Assembly: GCF_003337555.1 (NCBI RefSeq)
Contig: NZ_QPJK01000002.1
Span: forward strand, 372,001 to 436,000
Direction of reading: 5' to 3'
DNA: 64,000 nt
Source of the DNA: Pseudorhodoferax soli
GTDB taxonomy: Bacteria > Pseudomonadota > Gammaproteobacteria > Burkholderiales > Burkholderiaceae_C
Shown: piece by piece, positions 23,393-34,886 of the stretch
How positions within the stretch are numbered: the first letter of the stretch is position 1
Layout: each line of letters opens with the position of its first letter
Notes under the pieces: generated by a model
Told to the model about the DNA's origin: nothing
Database searches by the model: none
What the model saw: the letters and a program-made list of their open reading frames with translations, nothing else
Made by a program: the position numbers and the translations under genes

Positions 23393-24373
23393 TCACTGCG
23401 GCTTGGCCAGCCCCAGCTTCTCGATGACGACCTTCTCACGCGCCACCGTGTCCTGCGCGAATTTGGTGTAGTCGGCCGTGCTCTTGTAGTCGGGCAGCAT
23501 GTCGTACTTGGCCAGCGTGGCCACGTAGCTGGGCTCTTCCATGGCCTTCTTGAACGCGTCGTGCAGGCGCTTGACGACCTCAGGTGGCGTGCCCTTGGGC
23601 GCACCGATGCCGAAGGGCGAGTTCTGCACGATGTCGTAGCCGAGCTCCTTGAGCGTGGGCGCATCGGGAAACTTGGGCAGGCGCTTCTCGCCCCAGGTGT
23701 TGAGCACGCGCAGCTTGCCGGCCTCGACCTGCGGCGCAAATCCGGTGGAATCCACCGCCGCCATGAGCTGGCCGCTGACCACGGCCAGCATGAGGTCGGC
23801 GCTGCCCTTGTAGGGCACGTGCTGCAGTTCGATGCCGGCCTGCTGCGCGAGGATCTCGGTCGTCAGGTGCGGGCTGGTCAGCGTGCCGGTGGAGCCGTAG
23901 GTCAGCTTGCCGGGGTTGGCCTTGGCGTAGGCCACGAAGTCGGCCCAGGTCTTGAACGGGCTGTTGGACGGCACCACGACACCGAAGGCATAGCCCGTGA
24001 CGTTGATCACGTAGCTGATGTCCTTGATCGGGTCCCAATTGATCTTGGTGGTGTAGCCCAGGCGGAACACGCCCAGCGGGATCTGCGCGATGGTGTAGCC
24101 GTCGGGCTGCGCGATCTGCAGCGCCTGCGCGGGCAGCGTGCCGCCTGCGCCAGGCTTGTTCTCGATGATCACGGGGTGGCCGAGCACCTTGGCCGCGTTG
24201 TCGGCCAGCGAGCGCATGGTGATGTCGGTGGGCCCACCGGCGGGAAAGGCGATGACCAGCTTGATGGGCTTGCTGGGGAAGTTCTTCCAGGCCTGCGCCT
24301 GGGCGGTGAGGGGGGCCACGAGCGTGGTCAGCGAGGCGAGCGCGGCAGCGCCCAGCAGGGAACGGCGGAACAT
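23393..24373 (-). CDS. Bug-family (TctC) periplasmic binding protein
   Basis: This 326-residue protein carries a signal peptide (MFRRSLLGAAALASL to AQAQA, residues 1-28) and the Bug motifs FPSKPIKLVIAFPAGGPTDI, ENKPGAGGTLPA, QPDGYTIAQIP and VPYKGSADLMLAVVSGQL. It is a second, distinct member of the same family as the gene at 22068, in the opposite direction. An upstream in-frame ATG at 24388 would add only five residues. No partner enzyme is adjacent on the same strand. Ligand unknown; small organic acids are usual for the family. Confidence 0.92.
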   Translation of the reverse strand: MFRRSLLGAAALASLTTLVAPLTAQAQAWKNFPSKPIKLVIAFPAGGPTDITMRSLADNAAKVLGHPVIIENKPGAGGTLPAQALQIAQPDGYTIAQIPLGVFRLGYTTKINWDPIKDISYVINVTGYAFGVVVPSNSPFKTWADFVAYAKANPGKLTYGSTGTLTSPHLTTEILAQQAGIELQHVPYKGSADLMLAVVSGQLMAAVDSTGFAPQVEAGKLRVLNTWGEKRLPKFPDAPTLKELGYDIVQNSPFGIGAPKGTPPEVVKRLHDAFKKAMEEPSYVATLAKYDMLPDYKSTADYTKFAQDTVAREKVVIEKLGLAKPQ

Positions 24374-24639
24374 GGAACGGTCTCTCATCGTGGCGGGTGC
24401 AAAGCGGACCATTGGACACGAGCCGCCGCGGGGGCGCATCGGTGATGTCCCGGGGCGCGCGCTGCCGCGCCAGCGACCCGGGCGACACCGGTGGGAATGG
24501 CCGGGGCACGAACGCCCTGACATGCAGAAACAGCGCGCCCTGCTCTCCGCGTTTCCGCCGTGGACGGTATGCAGGCGCGCTGCTAGGGTCGTATCGCACC
24601 AGGAGTGCATGCAGAACAACCTTTTCGACGGCCCACCAC

Positions 24640-25542
24640 ATGAACACACTTCACCGCACAGCGGTTTCCATCACCCTCGCCACCCTCGCCTGCGCGGCCG
24701 CCAGCCAGGGCACTCCCGCAACCAGCACCATGGACAAGATCAAGGCCACCGGCGCCGTGGTGCTGGGTGTGCGCGAAGCCTCCGCGCCCATGGCCTATGC
24801 GCTCGGCGCCCACGACAAGTTCGTCGGCTACCACGTCGAACTGTGCGAGCACGTGCTCAGGGAGATCGCGCCCGGCGCCCGCTTCGACTACAAGGTCCTG
24901 ACCGCGCAGAACACCATGTCGCTGGTGCAGAACGGCACGGTGGACATCGGCTGCGGACCGACCACCAACAACCTCACGCGACAGCAGCAGGTGGCGTTCG
25001 CGCTGACGAGCTACGTGAGCCAGGTGCGCATGGCGGTGCGGGCCGACTCAGGCATCACCTCGTTCGAGCAATTGGCCGGGCGCAGCGTGGCGGCGTCGAC
25101 CGGCACGACGGCCGTGCTGCTGCTGCGCAGCTACGCCAAGACAAAGAACATCGAGATCCCGACCGTGCTCGGCAAGGACCATTTCGACAGCTTCCTGATG
25201 CTGGAATCGGGCCGGGCCGACGCCTTCGTGCTCGACGACAACCTGCTGGCGGGCCTGATTGCCAATGGCCGCAACCCCACGGGCTTTCGCATCGTCGGAG
25301 AGGCCCTGGCATCCGAACCGATCGCGCTGCTGTTCCGCAAGGACGACCCCGCGTTCAAGAAGGCGGTCGACGACGCACTGCGCAGGTACATGCTGTCGGG
25401 CGAGGCAGCCAAGCTCTACGCCAAGTGGTTCCTGTCGCCGATCCCGCCGAAAAACGCCAACCTGAACCTCGCCATGAGCGAGACGCTGCAGCAGCTGTTC
25501 CGCGAGCCCAACGACAAGCCGCTGGAGTCCTACGCCAAGTAG
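24640..25542 (+). CDS. Amino-acid ABC transporter substrate-binding protein (GltI-like)
   Basis: This 300-residue protein belongs to the family 3 solute-binding proteins. A signal peptide covers about residues 1-22. The core motifs are GVREASAPMAYA, YHVELCEHVLREI, NGTVDIGCGPTTNN and the hinge segment AASTGTTAVLLLR. Such proteins deliver glutamate, aspartate or similar amino acids to an ABC permease. No permease or ATPase gene is adjacent, so it is an orphan binding protein using a distant transporter, or a receptor. It ends three bases before the convergent UvrA-like gene. The upstream 266 bases (24374-24639) show no gene. Confidence 0.88.
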   Translation: MNTLHRTAVSITLATLACAAASQGTPATSTMDKIKATGAVVLGVREASAPMAYALGAHDKFVGYHVELCEHVLREIAPGARFDYKVLTAQNTMSLVQNGTVDIGCGPTTNNLTRQQQVAFALTSYVSQVRMAVRADSGITSFEQLAGRSVAASTGTTAVLLLRSYAKTKNIEIPTVLGKDHFDSFLMLESGRADAFVLDDNLLAGLIANGRNPTGFRIVGEALASEPIALLFRKDDPAFKKAVDDALRRYMLSGEAAKLYAKWFLSPIPPKNANLNLAMSETLQQLFREPNDKPLESYAK

Positions 25543-25545
25543 CCG

Positions 25546-28500
25546 TCAGCGCGCGAGCACCGGGGCCAGTGCCTTGCCCGTCGCCGTGCCCAGTCGCACC
25601 AGTTCTTCCGGCGGCGCCGCGCCGACGATGCGGCCACCGCCATCGCCGCCCTCGGGGCCCAGGTCCAGCACCCAGTCGGCCTCGGCGATCAGGTCCAGGT
25701 CGTGCTCGATCACGACCACGCTGTGGCCGCCATCGACCAGCCGGTGCAGCACACGGATCAGCTTCTCGACGTCGGCCATGTGCAGGCCCACGGTCGGCTC
25801 GTCCAGCACATACAGCGTGTGCGGCGCCTTCTGGCCGCGGCGGCCTACGTCGTCGCGCACCTTGCTGAGTTCGGTGACGAGCTTGATGCGCTGCGCCTCG
25901 CCACCCGACAGCGTGGGCGAGGGCTGGCCCAGCGTCAGGTAGCCCAGGCCCACGTCCTTCAGCAACTGCAAGGGGTGGGCGATGTTGGGCATGCTGGCGA
26001 AGAACTCGACCGCCTCGTCGACCTCCATCTGCAGCACCTCGCCGATGCTCTTGCCGCGCCAGCTGACGGCGAGCGTCTCGGGGTTGAAGCGTGCGCCGTG
26101 GCAGCTCTCGCAGGGCACCTTCACGTCGGGCAGGAAGCTCATCGCGATGGTGCGAATGCCTTGGCCTTCACAAGTCGGGCAGCGGCCCTCGCCGGTGTTG
26201 AACGAGAAGCGGCCGGGGCCGTAGCCGCGGGCCTTGGCCTCCAGCGTCTCGGCGAACAGCTTGCGGATGGTGTCCCAAAAGCCGATGTAGGTGGCCGGGC
26301 AGCTGCGCGGCGTCTTGCCGATCGGGGTCTGGTCGACCTCGAGCACGCGGTCGATCTGCTCGTAGCCGCGCACCTCGGTGCAGCCCGTCCAGCTGGCCCC
26401 ATGCAGCGCCAGCGCCGCAAGGCCGGCCTGGGTGGACTTCTGTGCCACGACGGTCTGCACGTTGGACAGCAGCACGTCGCGCGCCAGCGTGGACTTGCCC
26501 GATCCGCTGACGCCGGTCACCACCACCAGGCGCTTGAGCGGCACGTCGGCGTCCACGTTCTGCAGGTTGTGCTCGCGTGCGCCGCGCACCGAGAGCCAGC
26601 TGGTGCCCGGCTCGGTGCCGCGGCGGGCCTTGAGCGGATGGCGCATGGCATCGCGCAGGTAGCGGCCGGTGACCGAGTCCTCGGCATTGGCCAGATCCTG
26701 CGCACTGCCTTGCGCCACGAGCCGGCCGCCGCGCTTGCCGGCGCCGGGGCCGATGTCGATCAGGTGGTCGGCACGGCGGATGGTGTCCTCGTCGTGCTCG
26801 ACCACGACCAGCGTGTTGCCCTTGTCGCCGAGCTTGTGCAGCGCGTTGAGCAGGATGTGGTTGTCGCGCGCGTGCAGGCCGATGGTGGGCTCGTCCAGGA
26901 TGTAGCAGACGCCCTGCAGGTTGCTGCCCAGCTGCGCGGCCAGGCGGATGCGCTGCGCCTCGCCACCGGACAGCGTGGGCGCACCCCGGTCCAGCGTCAG
27001 GTAGCCCAGGCCCACTTCTTCCAGAAACTCGAGCCGGCTGGCGATCTCGGGCAGCAGGTCGCGTGCGATGTCGGCCTCGCGGGCCGACAGCCGGCCACCG
27101 GCCAACAGCGCCTGCACCCAGGTGCGGACCTGCGCGACGGACATGCGCGCGATGTCGGTGATCGAGCGGCCGTCGAAGCGCACGGCGCGTGCCGTGGCGT
27201 TCAGCCGCGTGCCGGCACAGGCCGGGCAGGCGTGCTCGCCCACATCGTCGGCTTCCGGCTCGGCGAAGGTCTGTTCACGGCCCTTGTTGTCGTCGTCACG
27301 CACCGAGTCGTCGTAGACGGCGCGCTGCTCCTTCGAGAGCTTGACGCCCGTGCCCACGCAGTCGGGGCACCAGCCGTGCTTGCTGTTGTAGGAGAACAGG
27401 CGCGGATCGAGCTCGGCGTACGAGGTGGCGCATACCGGGCAGGCGCGCCGGGCCGAGAACGCCAGCAGCGCGCCGATGTGGGCCGTGGGCTGCCCATCGG
27501 CCAATGCGCCGCGCAAGCCGTCGAGCTCGCTCAGCACATGCACTACGCCTTTGCCGTGCTCCAGCGCCTGGGCCAGTGCGTCGCGCAGCCGGCCCTCGTT
27601 GGCGGGCGTCACGTCCAGGCTGGCCACCGGCAGCTCGATGGTGTGTTCCTTGAAACGGTCGATGCGCGGGAAGCCCGTGGTCGGCAGAAAGTTGCCGTCC
27701 ACGCGCAGGTGGGTGTAGCCGCGCGGGCGCGCCCAGTCGGCCAGCTCGGTGTAGACGCCCTTGCGGTTCATCACCAGCGGTGCCAGCAGGCCCACGTGCT
27801 GGTCGCGGAACTGGCGCATCAGCTGGGCGGCGATGCTGTCCGGCGTCTGTGGCTGCACCGGTGCGCCGTCCTTGGTGCAGTGCTGCACGCCCAGCTTGAC
27901 GTACAGCAACCGCAGGAAGTGCCAGACCTCGGTGGTAGTGCCGACCGTGGACTTGCGGCCACCGCGCGACAGCCGCTGCTCGATGGCCACCGTCGGCGGA
28001 ATGCCGTAGACCGCGTCGACCTCGGGCCGGCCGGCCGGCTGCACGATGCTGCGCGCGTAGGCGTTCAGCGATTCGAGGTAGCGGCGCTGGCCTTCGTTGA
28101 ACAGGATGTCGAAGGCGAGCGTGGACTTGCCGGAGCCGCTGACGCCGGTGACCACGTTGAAGCTGCCGCGCGGAATCTTCACCGAGAGCGACTTGAGGTT
28201 GTGCTCCTTGGCGTTGACGATCTCGATGGCGTCGGGCGCAGCCGCCGCGTAGCGCGGTGCCGGCTCGTGCACGGCCAGCGCCTGGCCCGGCTCCATCGCG
28301 GTCTCGTACGCGCGCAACGCGGCGCCGGTGTGCGAAGAAGCGTGCTCGCGCACCTGCTCGGGCGTGCCGGTGGCCACGAGCAGGCCACCGCCGTCGCCGC
28401 CCTCGGGGCCCATGTCGATCAGCCAGTCGCTGGCGCGGATCACGTCGAGGTTGTGCTCGATCACGACCAGCGAATGCCCGGCATCGAGCAGCTTGCGCAG

Positions 28501-31257
28501 CGCACGCATGAGCTTGGCGATGTCGTCGAAGTGCAGGCCCGTGGTGGGCTCGTCGAACAGGAACAGCGTGCCCTTGCGTGCCAGGCTCTGGCGCGAGGAG
28601 GCGCCGCTTTTGGCGGCCTCGGCGAGGAAGCCTGCGAGCTTGAGCCGCTGCGATTCGCCGCCCGACAGCGTGGGCACGGGCTGGCCAAGCTTCACATATT
28701 CCAGGCCCACGTCGACGATGGGCTGCAATGCGCGCACCACCTCGCGGTCGTTCTCGAACACCAGCACGGCCTCCGAGACAGTCAGATCGAGCACGTCGGC
28801 CACGCTGAACTGGCGGCGCTTCGCGCTCGCCACGTCGCGGCGTTCGATCGGCACCTCCAGGATCTCCGGGCGGTAGCGCTTGCCGTCGCAGTCCGGGCAG
28901 CGCAGGTAAACGTCGGACAGGAACTGCATCTCCACATGCTCGAAGCCGGAGCCGCCGCAGGTCGGGCAACGGCCGTCGCCGCTGTTGAAGCTGAACTTCG
29001 ACGCGGTGTAGCCGCGCTGGCGCGCGAGCGGGGCATCTGCGAACAGCGCGCGGATGGCGTCCCACGCACCCACGTAGCTGGCCGGGTTGGAGCGCGCGGT
29101 CTTGCCGATGGGCGATTGGTCGACGTACACCACGTCGGCCAGGTGGTCGGCACCGAGCAGGCGGTCGTGCAGGCCGGGCGAATCGGTGGCGCGGCCGAAG
29201 TGGCGCAGCAGTGCCGGCGCCAGCACGTCCTGGATCAACGTGGACTTGCCCGACCCGCTGACGCCGGTCACGCAGACCAGGCGCTGCAGAGGGATGTCGA
29301 CCGTCACATCGCGCAAGTTGTGCTCGCGCGCACCTTCGAGGATCAAGCGTGGTGTGTTCTCGCCGACAGGGCGGCGCTGGCCGATGCCGATCTGCTTGCG
29401 CCCGCCCAGATACTGGCCAGTCAGCGTATCGGCGTGGCGCAGCTGCGCCGTGCTGCCGTCGAACACGATCTGGCCCCCGCGCTCTCCGGGGCCCGGGCCC
29501 ATGTCGATCATGCGGTCGGCCGCGAACATGACGGCCGGGTCGTGCTCGACCACGACCAGCGTGTTGCCCGCATCGCGCAGGCGCTGCATGGCCTCAATGA
29601 TGCGGTGCATGTCGCGCGGGTGCAGCCCGATGCTGGGCTCGTCGAGCACGAACAGCGTGTTGACCAGCGAGGTGCCGAGCGCCGTCGTGAGGTTGATGCG
29701 CTGCACCTCGCCGCCCGACAGCGTACGGCTCTGGCGGTCCAGCGTGAGGTAGCCGATGCCCACGTCGCAGAGGTAGCGCAGCCGCGTGGTGATCTCCTCG
29801 AACAGCAGGCGCAGGGCCTGGGCCTCGCCCTGCCCTGCCGTAGGCGTGCCGGTGGAAAGCCGGTCGAAGAAGCGGCGTAGCCGGTCGATGGGCAGCAGCA
29901 TGAGGTCGTGCAGCGTGAGGCCCGGCAAGGTTTCGAGTTGCGGGCGCGTCCACTGCACGCCTTGCGGCATGAAACGCTTGGCCGGTTCGAGTACGGCGTC
30001 CGCATCGTCCTTGCTGCCAAGGCGCCAGAGCAGGCTTTCGGTCTTGAGCCGTGCGCCGCCGCAGGTCTCGCATGGCGTGTAGCTGCGGTACTTGGACAGC
30101 AAGACGCGGATGTGCATCTTGTAGGCCTTGCTCTCCAGGTACTCGAAGAAGCGCTTCACGCCGAACCAGTGCTGGTTCCACTTGCCGTTCCAGTTGGGCG
30201 AGCCGTGGATCACCCAATGTTTCTGCTCGGGCGTCAGCTGCTTGTAGGGCGTGTCGCGCGGGATGCCGGCGGCCTCGGCATGGCGCATGAGGTCGTCCTG
30301 GGCTTCCTGCCAGGCCGGTGTCTGCATGGGCTTGATGGCGCCGGCACGCAGCGTCATCTTGTCGTTCGGAATGACCAGGTCGTAGTCCACGCCGATCACG
30401 CGGCCGAAGCCGCGGCAGACCTCACATGCGCCGACCGGCGAGTTGAACGAGAACATCGACGGGATCGGGTCGGCGTAGCGCAGGTCGCTGTCGGGGCAGT
30501 GCAGGCCCGTGGAGAAGCGCCAGATCTCGGGCGCGGCGTCGGGCTCGGCCGCGAGCGCGTAGACGTTGAGCCTGCCGGCGCCACGCTTGAGCGCGGTCTC
30601 GATGGCCTCGACCGCACGCACGCGCTCGGTGCCGGCCAGGCGGAAGCGGTCGGCCACCACATCGAGCAGCTTGCGCGGACCGGCGGGCGTGGCCACCTCG
30701 CGCTCGGCCTGGATGCGCGTGAAGCCGCTGGCCAACAGCCATTCGGCCACCTGCTCGCCCGACGTGCCGGCCGGCAGTTCCACCGGAAAGGTCAGCACCA
30801 GCCGCGGATCGTTCTGCTCCGCGGCGCGCCGTTGCAATTGGGCATAGATGCTGTCGGGCGAATCGTGGCGCACGGGCTGTGCCGTCACCTTGTCGAACAG
30901 CTGGCCCGCGCGCGCGAACAAGAGCTTCAGATGGTCGTTGAGCTCGGTCATCGTGCCCACCGTGGAGCGCGAAGACCGCACCGGGTTGGTCTGGTCGATG
31001 GCGATTGCCGGCGGCACCCCTTCCACGCGGTCCACGGCCGGCTTGTCCATGCGGTCCAGGAACTGGCGCGCGTAGGCCGAAAAAGTCTCGACATAGCGGC
31101 GCTGGCCTTCGGCGTAGAGCGTGTCGAACACCAGGCTGGACTTGCCCGAGCCGCTGGGCCCGGTCACCACCGTCAACTCGCCCGTGCGGATGTCGAGGTC
31201 CAGGTTCTTGAGGTTGTGCTGACGCGCGCCACGGATGGCGATGGTTCCATGGGGCAT
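25546..31257 (-). CDS. Double-length UvrA-family ATPase
   Basis: This 1903-residue protein is about twice the length of UvrA (about 940-1000). It contains two UvrA units in tandem, giving four ABC ATPase modules. Walker A motifs fall at residue 33 (GPSGSGKSS) and near 660, 1035 and 1575 (each GVSGSGKST), with LSGGE signatures in each half. UvrA-type zinc modules occur in both halves (CPTCGGSG...CPDCDGKRY and CPTCEGQG...CESCHGARF). I start it at the ATG at 31257, where [21 protein letters not shown] fits the UvrA N-terminus. UvrA works as a dimer that finds DNA lesions, so this looks like a covalent dimer. Whether it loads UvrB is unknown. Such proteins occur in other proteobacteria beside a normal uvrA. 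Confidence 0.9.
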   Translation of the reverse strand: MPHGTIAIRGARQHNLKNLDLDIRTGELTVVTGPSGSGKSSLVFDTLYAEGQRRYVETFSAYARQFLDRMDKPAVDRVEGVPPAIAIDQTNPVRSSRSTVGTMTELNDHLKLLFARAGQLFDKVTAQPVRHDSPDSIYAQLQRRAAEQNDPRLVLTFPVELPAGTSGEQVAEWLLASGFTRIQAEREVATPAGPRKLLDVVADRFRLAGTERVRAVEAIETALKRGAGRLNVYALAAEPDAAPEIWRFSTGLHCPDSDLRYADPIPSMFSFNSPVGACEVCRGFGRVIGVDYDLVIPNDKMTLRAGAIKPMQTPAWQEAQDDLMRHAEAAGIPRDTPYKQLTPEQKHWVIHGSPNWNGKWNQHWFGVKRFFEYLESKAYKMHIRVLLSKYRSYTPCETCGGARLKTESLLWRLGSKDDADAVLEPAKRFMPQGVQWTRPQLETLPGLTLHDLMLLPIDRLRRFFDRLSTGTPTAGQGEAQALRLLFEEITTRLRYLCDVGIGYLTLDRQSRTLSGGEVQRINLTTALGTSLVNTLFVLDEPSIGLHPRDMHRIIEAMQRLRDAGNTLVVVEHDPAVMFAADRMIDMGPGPGERGGQIVFDGSTAQLRHADTLTGQYLGGRKQIGIGQRRPVGENTPRLILEGAREHNLRDVTVDIPLQRLVCVTGVSGSGKSTLIQDVLAPALLRHFGRATDSPGLHDRLLGADHLADVVYVDQSPIGKTARSNPASYVGAWDAIRALFADAPLARQRGYTASKFSFNSGDGRCPTCGGSGFEHVEMQFLSDVYLRCPDCDGKRYRPEILEVPIERRDVASAKRRQFSVADVLDLTVSEAVLVFENDREVVRALQPIVDVGLEYVKLGQPVPTLSGGESQRLKLAGFLAEAAKSGASSRQSLARKGTLFLFDEPTTGLHFDDIAKLMRALRKLLDAGHSLVVIEHNLDVIRASDWLIDMGPEGGDGGGLLVATGTPEQVREHASSHTGAALRAYETAMEPGQALAVHEPAPRYAAAAPDAIEIVNAKEHNLKSLSVKIPRGSFNVVTGVSGSGKSTLAFDILFNEGQRRYLESLNAYARSIVQPAGRPEVDAVYGIPPTVAIEQRLSRGGRKSTVGTTTEVWHFLRLLYVKLGVQHCTKDGAPVQPQTPDSIAAQLMRQFRDQHVGLLAPLVMNRKGVYTELADWARPRGYTHLRVDGNFLPTTGFPRIDRFKEHTIELPVASLDVTPANEGRLRDALAQALEHGKGVVHVLSELDGLRGALADGQPTAHIGALLAFSARRACPVCATSYAELDPRLFSYNSKHGWCPDCVGTGVKLSKEQRAVYDDSVRDDDNKGREQTFAEPEADDVGEHACPACAGTRLNATARAVRFDGRSITDIARMSVAQVRTWVQALLAGGRLSAREADIARDLLPEIASRLEFLEEVGLGYLTLDRGAPTLSGGEAQRIRLAAQLGSNLQGVCYILDEPTIGLHARDNHILLNALHKLGDKGNTLVVVEHDEDTIRRADHLIDIGPGAGKRGGRLVAQGSAQDLANAEDSVTGRYLRDAMRHPLKARRGTEPGTSWLSVRGAREHNLQNVDADVPLKRLVVVTGVSGSGKSTLARDVLLSNVQTVVAQKSTQAGLAALALHGASWTGCTEVRGYEQIDRVLEVDQTPIGKTPRSCPATYIGFWDTIRKLFAETLEAKARGYGPGRFSFNTGEGRCPTCEGQGIRTIAMSFLPDVKVPCESCHGARFNPETLAVSWRGKSIGEVLQMEVDEAVEFFASMPNIAHPLQLLKDVGLGYLTLGQPSPTLSGGEAQRIKLVTELSKVRDDVGRRGQKAPHTLYVLDEPTVGLHMADVEKLIRVLHRLVDGGHSVVVIEHDLDLIAEADWVLDLGPEGGDGGGRIVGAAPPEELVRLGTATGKALAPVLAR

Positions 31258-31479
31258 GGCTTGGGTGGGGGTGCAGACGTGAAAGGCGGGGAATTGTAGG
31301 GAGAGGCATGTAGCCGCGCTGGGAAGCGTGCAAATGTTCACAAAGACGTTCCAGGGCTAGTCGCTGACGCGTCGCCGGCAACACAGCGTGGCCCCCTTAC
31401 GTCGACTTCTTCACAGGGCGATTTCTCAGAAGTTTCCACAATTCATTGCATACAAACCAACCGTCACTAGGCACTGAAT

Positions 31480-32415
31480 ATGAGCAAATCCATCCTCCGC
31501 CTGCAGCTGTCCACGCTCGCTCTTCTGTGCGCAGGCGTGGTTCTCTCATCTGCCGCTGCGGCGACCACCGTCACGCTGAATCCGCTCACCACTGGCAGCG
31601 TGCCCACTGGAAGCGCGGCGGGCGGTCTGTCCAGCACCTGGTACAAAGTGCAGAACGATGCGCGCTTCAGCAACCAGGTCTACACCGACGAAACCGGCAC
31701 CACGCAGGCCATCAGCGCCTACAGCTGGGGCACGGGCATCTGGTCGACGAGCGACATCCCGGGCATCGCCTCGGGCAGCAACCCCTATGTGACCAAGACC
31801 GCCACCACCACGGGCCAAGTCAGCTACGCCAACAACATCTACAACAACACCCAGGCCAGCGGCGCCTACGGTGTCTGGGGCGAGGACTATCAACGCGCGC
31901 TGGCGCCAATCGTCGGCGGCGCGAACGGCTGCCCGCTGCAAACGGAGGCCCAGAGCCTTGCGCATTGCGGCGGCGAGTTCAACTACGCTGCCGTGTTTTC
32001 CGGCTACCTCTACGTCGGCGTTGCAGGTGTTTACGATTTCGGCGTGTTCGCCGATGATGGCTTCACCTTCACATTGACGGGCCTGAACGCCAGTCTCGGC
32101 ATGGCGCACGAAACCCTGGCAGGCAGCAGCGGGCGCGGCCTGTACGAACTGCTGGCCATGAATGGCATCGACGAGTTGTACCTGGAACAGGGCTACTACG
32201 GCATCGACATGACCTATTTCAACCGCCTGGAAGCCGGCGTGATCGACCTGGGCTGGCGCGGCCCCGGTGCAACCGCCTGGACGAGCATCGACGAAGGCAG
32301 CCTGTACAACCAGGTGCCGGAACCCACCTCGGTGGCCCTTTTCAGCGCCGCCTTGCTGGGCCTGTGGGGCATTCGCCGGCGCAGCCTGTCGGCGGCCGTG
32401 CGGTCAGCCGCATGA
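31480..32415 (+). CDS. PEP-CTERM sorted exoprotein with PA14-like domain
   Basis: This 311-residue secreted protein has a signal peptide (residues 1-27, ending SAAAA). At the C-terminus it has a PEP-CTERM signal: the PEP motif at about 280-282 in VPEPTS, a hydrophobic stretch and the basic cluster GIRRRS. Exosortases recognise such tails. Residues about 165-275 (VAGVYDFGVFADDGFTFTLTG, later GYYGIDMTYFN and IDLGWRGPG) follow the pattern of PA14 domains, which often bind carbohydrate. Its stop overlaps the pgaA start as ATGA, so it is the first gene of the exopolysaccharide operon. No exosortase gene is in the window. The PA14 call is by eye. Confidence 0.82.
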   Translation: MSKSILRLQLSTLALLCAGVVLSSAAAATTVTLNPLTTGSVPTGSAAGGLSSTWYKVQNDARFSNQVYTDETGTTQAISAYSWGTGIWSTSDIPGIASGSNPYVTKTATTTGQVSYANNIYNNTQASGAYGVWGEDYQRALAPIVGGANGCPLQTEAQSLAHCGGEFNYAAVFSGYLYVGVAGVYDFGVFADDGFTFTLTGLNASLGMAHETLAGSSGRGLYELLAMNGIDELYLEQGYYGIDMTYFNRLEAGVIDLGWRGPGATAWTSIDEGSLYNQVPEPTSVALFSAALLGLWGIRRRSLSAAVRSAA

Positions 32416-34868
32416 CGCGAGCGCCTGGCCAGCGCCACGCCCGCACGCGCCTGCAGGCTTGCCTCACAGCGCTGTTGCTGGCCAGTTGCGCGTTGCCCAG
32501 TTGGGCGGACCGCTACGGACAAGCCATCGCGGAAGCGCGCGCCGGCAAGTACGACAGTGCCCTTGCCACGCTGCAGGATCTGCTGGCGCAGAACCCGCGT
32601 CGCCTCGATGTGCGGCACGACCTCATCGCTGTTCAAAGCTGGGCCGAACGGCACGAAGAGGCCATGGCCAGCAGCCGCTCGCTGCGCCTGGGCACCTCCA
32701 CGCCGGACTATGTGCTGGCCGCCATCGGCAAGTCGGCGTTGAGCCGGAACGACGGGGCTCGTGCAGCCCAGGCCTATGGGTTGCTGGCACAACGCCGTCC
32801 ACGCAGCGCCGATGCCGCACTGGGCGCTGGGCTGGCACTGCTCGCCGACGGCAAGCCTTCCGCCGCTGACGCGCAGTTGCGCCGAGCGCTGTTGCTGGCG
32901 CGGCAGGACGTACCTATGCTGCAGTCGGCACTCGCGGCCTTGCAGGCACGCGATGAAGACCAGCGCGCCCGGCCCTTCGGGGAACGTCTGCTGGCCTTGG
33001 GCGTGCAGACGCCAGCAGCGCTTGCATCTGCTCCAGTGGCCATGCCGGCAGCGCCCACTCCTGTGGCAGTTGCTGCACCAGCTCCGGCACCAGCTCCGGT
33101 ATCAGCACCGACGCTGGCCGACGCCCAGGCCACGAACGGCCGTCATATCCGCGAAGCCATCGAGGTGCTGGACCGCGACTTCACGCCGGCGCGCTACGCG
33201 CCCATGGACGCAGCGCTCGTTGAAAACGCCCAGCTCATCGATGAAGCGCGCCAGCAGAAAGCCAACGACGTGCTGCTTCGCCTGCGCCGCGACCGCACCG
33301 TCGCGCTGCGCCAGCGTGGCCACGCGGAAGAAGCCCTTGCGCTGTTCCGTGAACTCGAGACCAACGGCGCTCAGCCGAACTATGTCGTGCTGGCCGCGGC
33401 AGACGCACAACTGCAATTGCGTCAACCAGCGCAAGCGCGCGCGCTGTACCGCCGCGTGCTGCAGCAGGAACCGACCAGCGCCGCTGCCCGGTCCGGCCTG
33501 ATTTTCGCGGAGGTCGAGGCCGAGAACTTTCCCGCCGCCGAAGCAGTGTCGCAAGACCAACTGCGCGACAGCGGTGCCAGCGTATCGGCACGCCGCACCG
33601 ACATCATGCTGCTGCGTTTCGCCGACCGACTGAACGAAGCCGAGGCGGCGCTGAGTGTCCTGCAGGCCGAACTGCCCGACGACGCCGGCCTGTGGCTTGA
33701 TCAGGGCGAACTGCTGGCGCGGCGTGGCTCTCCCCGCGCAGCCGCAGAACGCTTCGAGGCCGTGCTGAACCGGTCGCCCGACAATATCCGCGCGCGCGTG
33801 GGGCTCGCTGACGCCATCTGGGCCCAGGGCGATATCGCCCAGGCCCGCACAGCCATCGAAGATCTGCAACGCAGCGCGCCAGAACACCCCGCCGTGCAAC
33901 GCCTGGTGCGCGCGTGGGAGCGCAGCAAGCGCCCCCTCCTGGTCAGCGGCGCCACGCGCGGCCTGGGTCAGGGCCACGTGGCCGGCAACAACGATCTGAT
34001 CTGGGAATCCACGCTGTACAGCGGCATGCTCGGTGACGGCCAGCGTGTCTACGCCAACCACCATCTGGCGCGCGCGAGCTTCGACGACAACTCGGCCAAG
34101 CACGAACGCGCCGGCATGGGCATTGAGATCACGCGCCGCGACTGGCAGGCCAGCATGGAAGTGGGCCAGGACCTGCGCAACGGCGAAGACGCCTATTGGG
34201 CCATCAGCGGCAGCCGCCAGGTCGGCGACCATTTCTCGGTGCGCGCGCGACACGAGAGCCAGACCAACGACTTCCCGCTCAAGGGCCGTATGCCGGATGC
34301 GGAGAACTACCTGAACGCGCCCCGACACCTGCACGCGAGCAAGAGCCTGGTCGGTGCCGCCTACCAGTGGAACGAGTCGCGCCGCATCGCGGCCGACCTG
34401 GCCTACTACGACTTCAACGACGGCAACCGCCGCAAGTCCTTCGCGGCCAGCTGGACCGAGCGGCTCTACAGCGGCTACGGCAGGACGCTGGACCTGCAGC
34501 CAGCGTTCTACGCCAGCGCCAACACGCTGCGCGACGCGATCTACTTCAACCCGGCGCGCGACATGGCGCTGTCGGTCACGCTGGCCGGCGACTGACTGAC
34601 CTGGCGACGCTACGACAAGAGCTTCAACCAGCGCGCCGCCATCACCATCGGCAGCTACAAGCAATTCAGCGATGTGCATGCCCCGGGTGGCGGCTGGATG
34701 CGCGAGGACTACGGCTGGAACTTCTTCCACGACCTGCGCTACGAGCACGAGTGGAACATCGGCCCTGACTTCTCGACCCGCTATGGCGTCGGCACGCGCC
34801 GCTTCCCGTACGACGGCGTCTACGAAACCAAGGGCTACATCTACCTGCACGCCACCTGGCGCTTCTGA
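32412..34868 (+). pseudogene. pgaA: pgaA, poly-GlcNAc outer-membrane export porin, interrupted by an in-frame TGA
   Basis: The frame encodes a signal peptide (residues 1-31), a periplasmic tetratricopeptide-repeat region (to about 500) and an outer-membrane beta barrel, as in PgaA (about 807 residues in E. coli). At codon 728 (34593-34595) the reading frame meets TGA. The same frame continues for 90 residues with normal barrel sequence (LTWRRYDKSFNQR... ending in the C-terminal Phe of LHATWRF). A single TGG to TGA change would restore a continuous 818-residue protein. The truncated product would lack the last strands and the C-terminal Phe needed for barrel assembly. So this is a recent pseudogene, a sequencing error or a readthrough case. 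The start overlaps the PEP-CTERM gene stop. Confidence 0.85.
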
Positions 34869-34886
34869 CCCACTGGAGAGACCAAC

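Noticed and set aside
25702-29880. Very long plus-strand open frame opposite the UvrA-like gene
   Set aside because: It is the antisense shadow of a GC-rich coding region. Its translation is Ala/Arg/His-rich with no family pattern, while the minus strand encodes clear UvrA motifs.
31400-31479. Sigma54-like element (TTGCA preceded by CCAC) upstream of the PEP-CTERM gene
   Set aside because: The essential GG of the -24 box is missing, so it does not fit the -24/-12 consensus.
34674-34868. Separate small gene after pgaA
   Set aside because: It is in the same frame as pgaA and continues its beta barrel. It is the C-terminal end of the interrupted gene.
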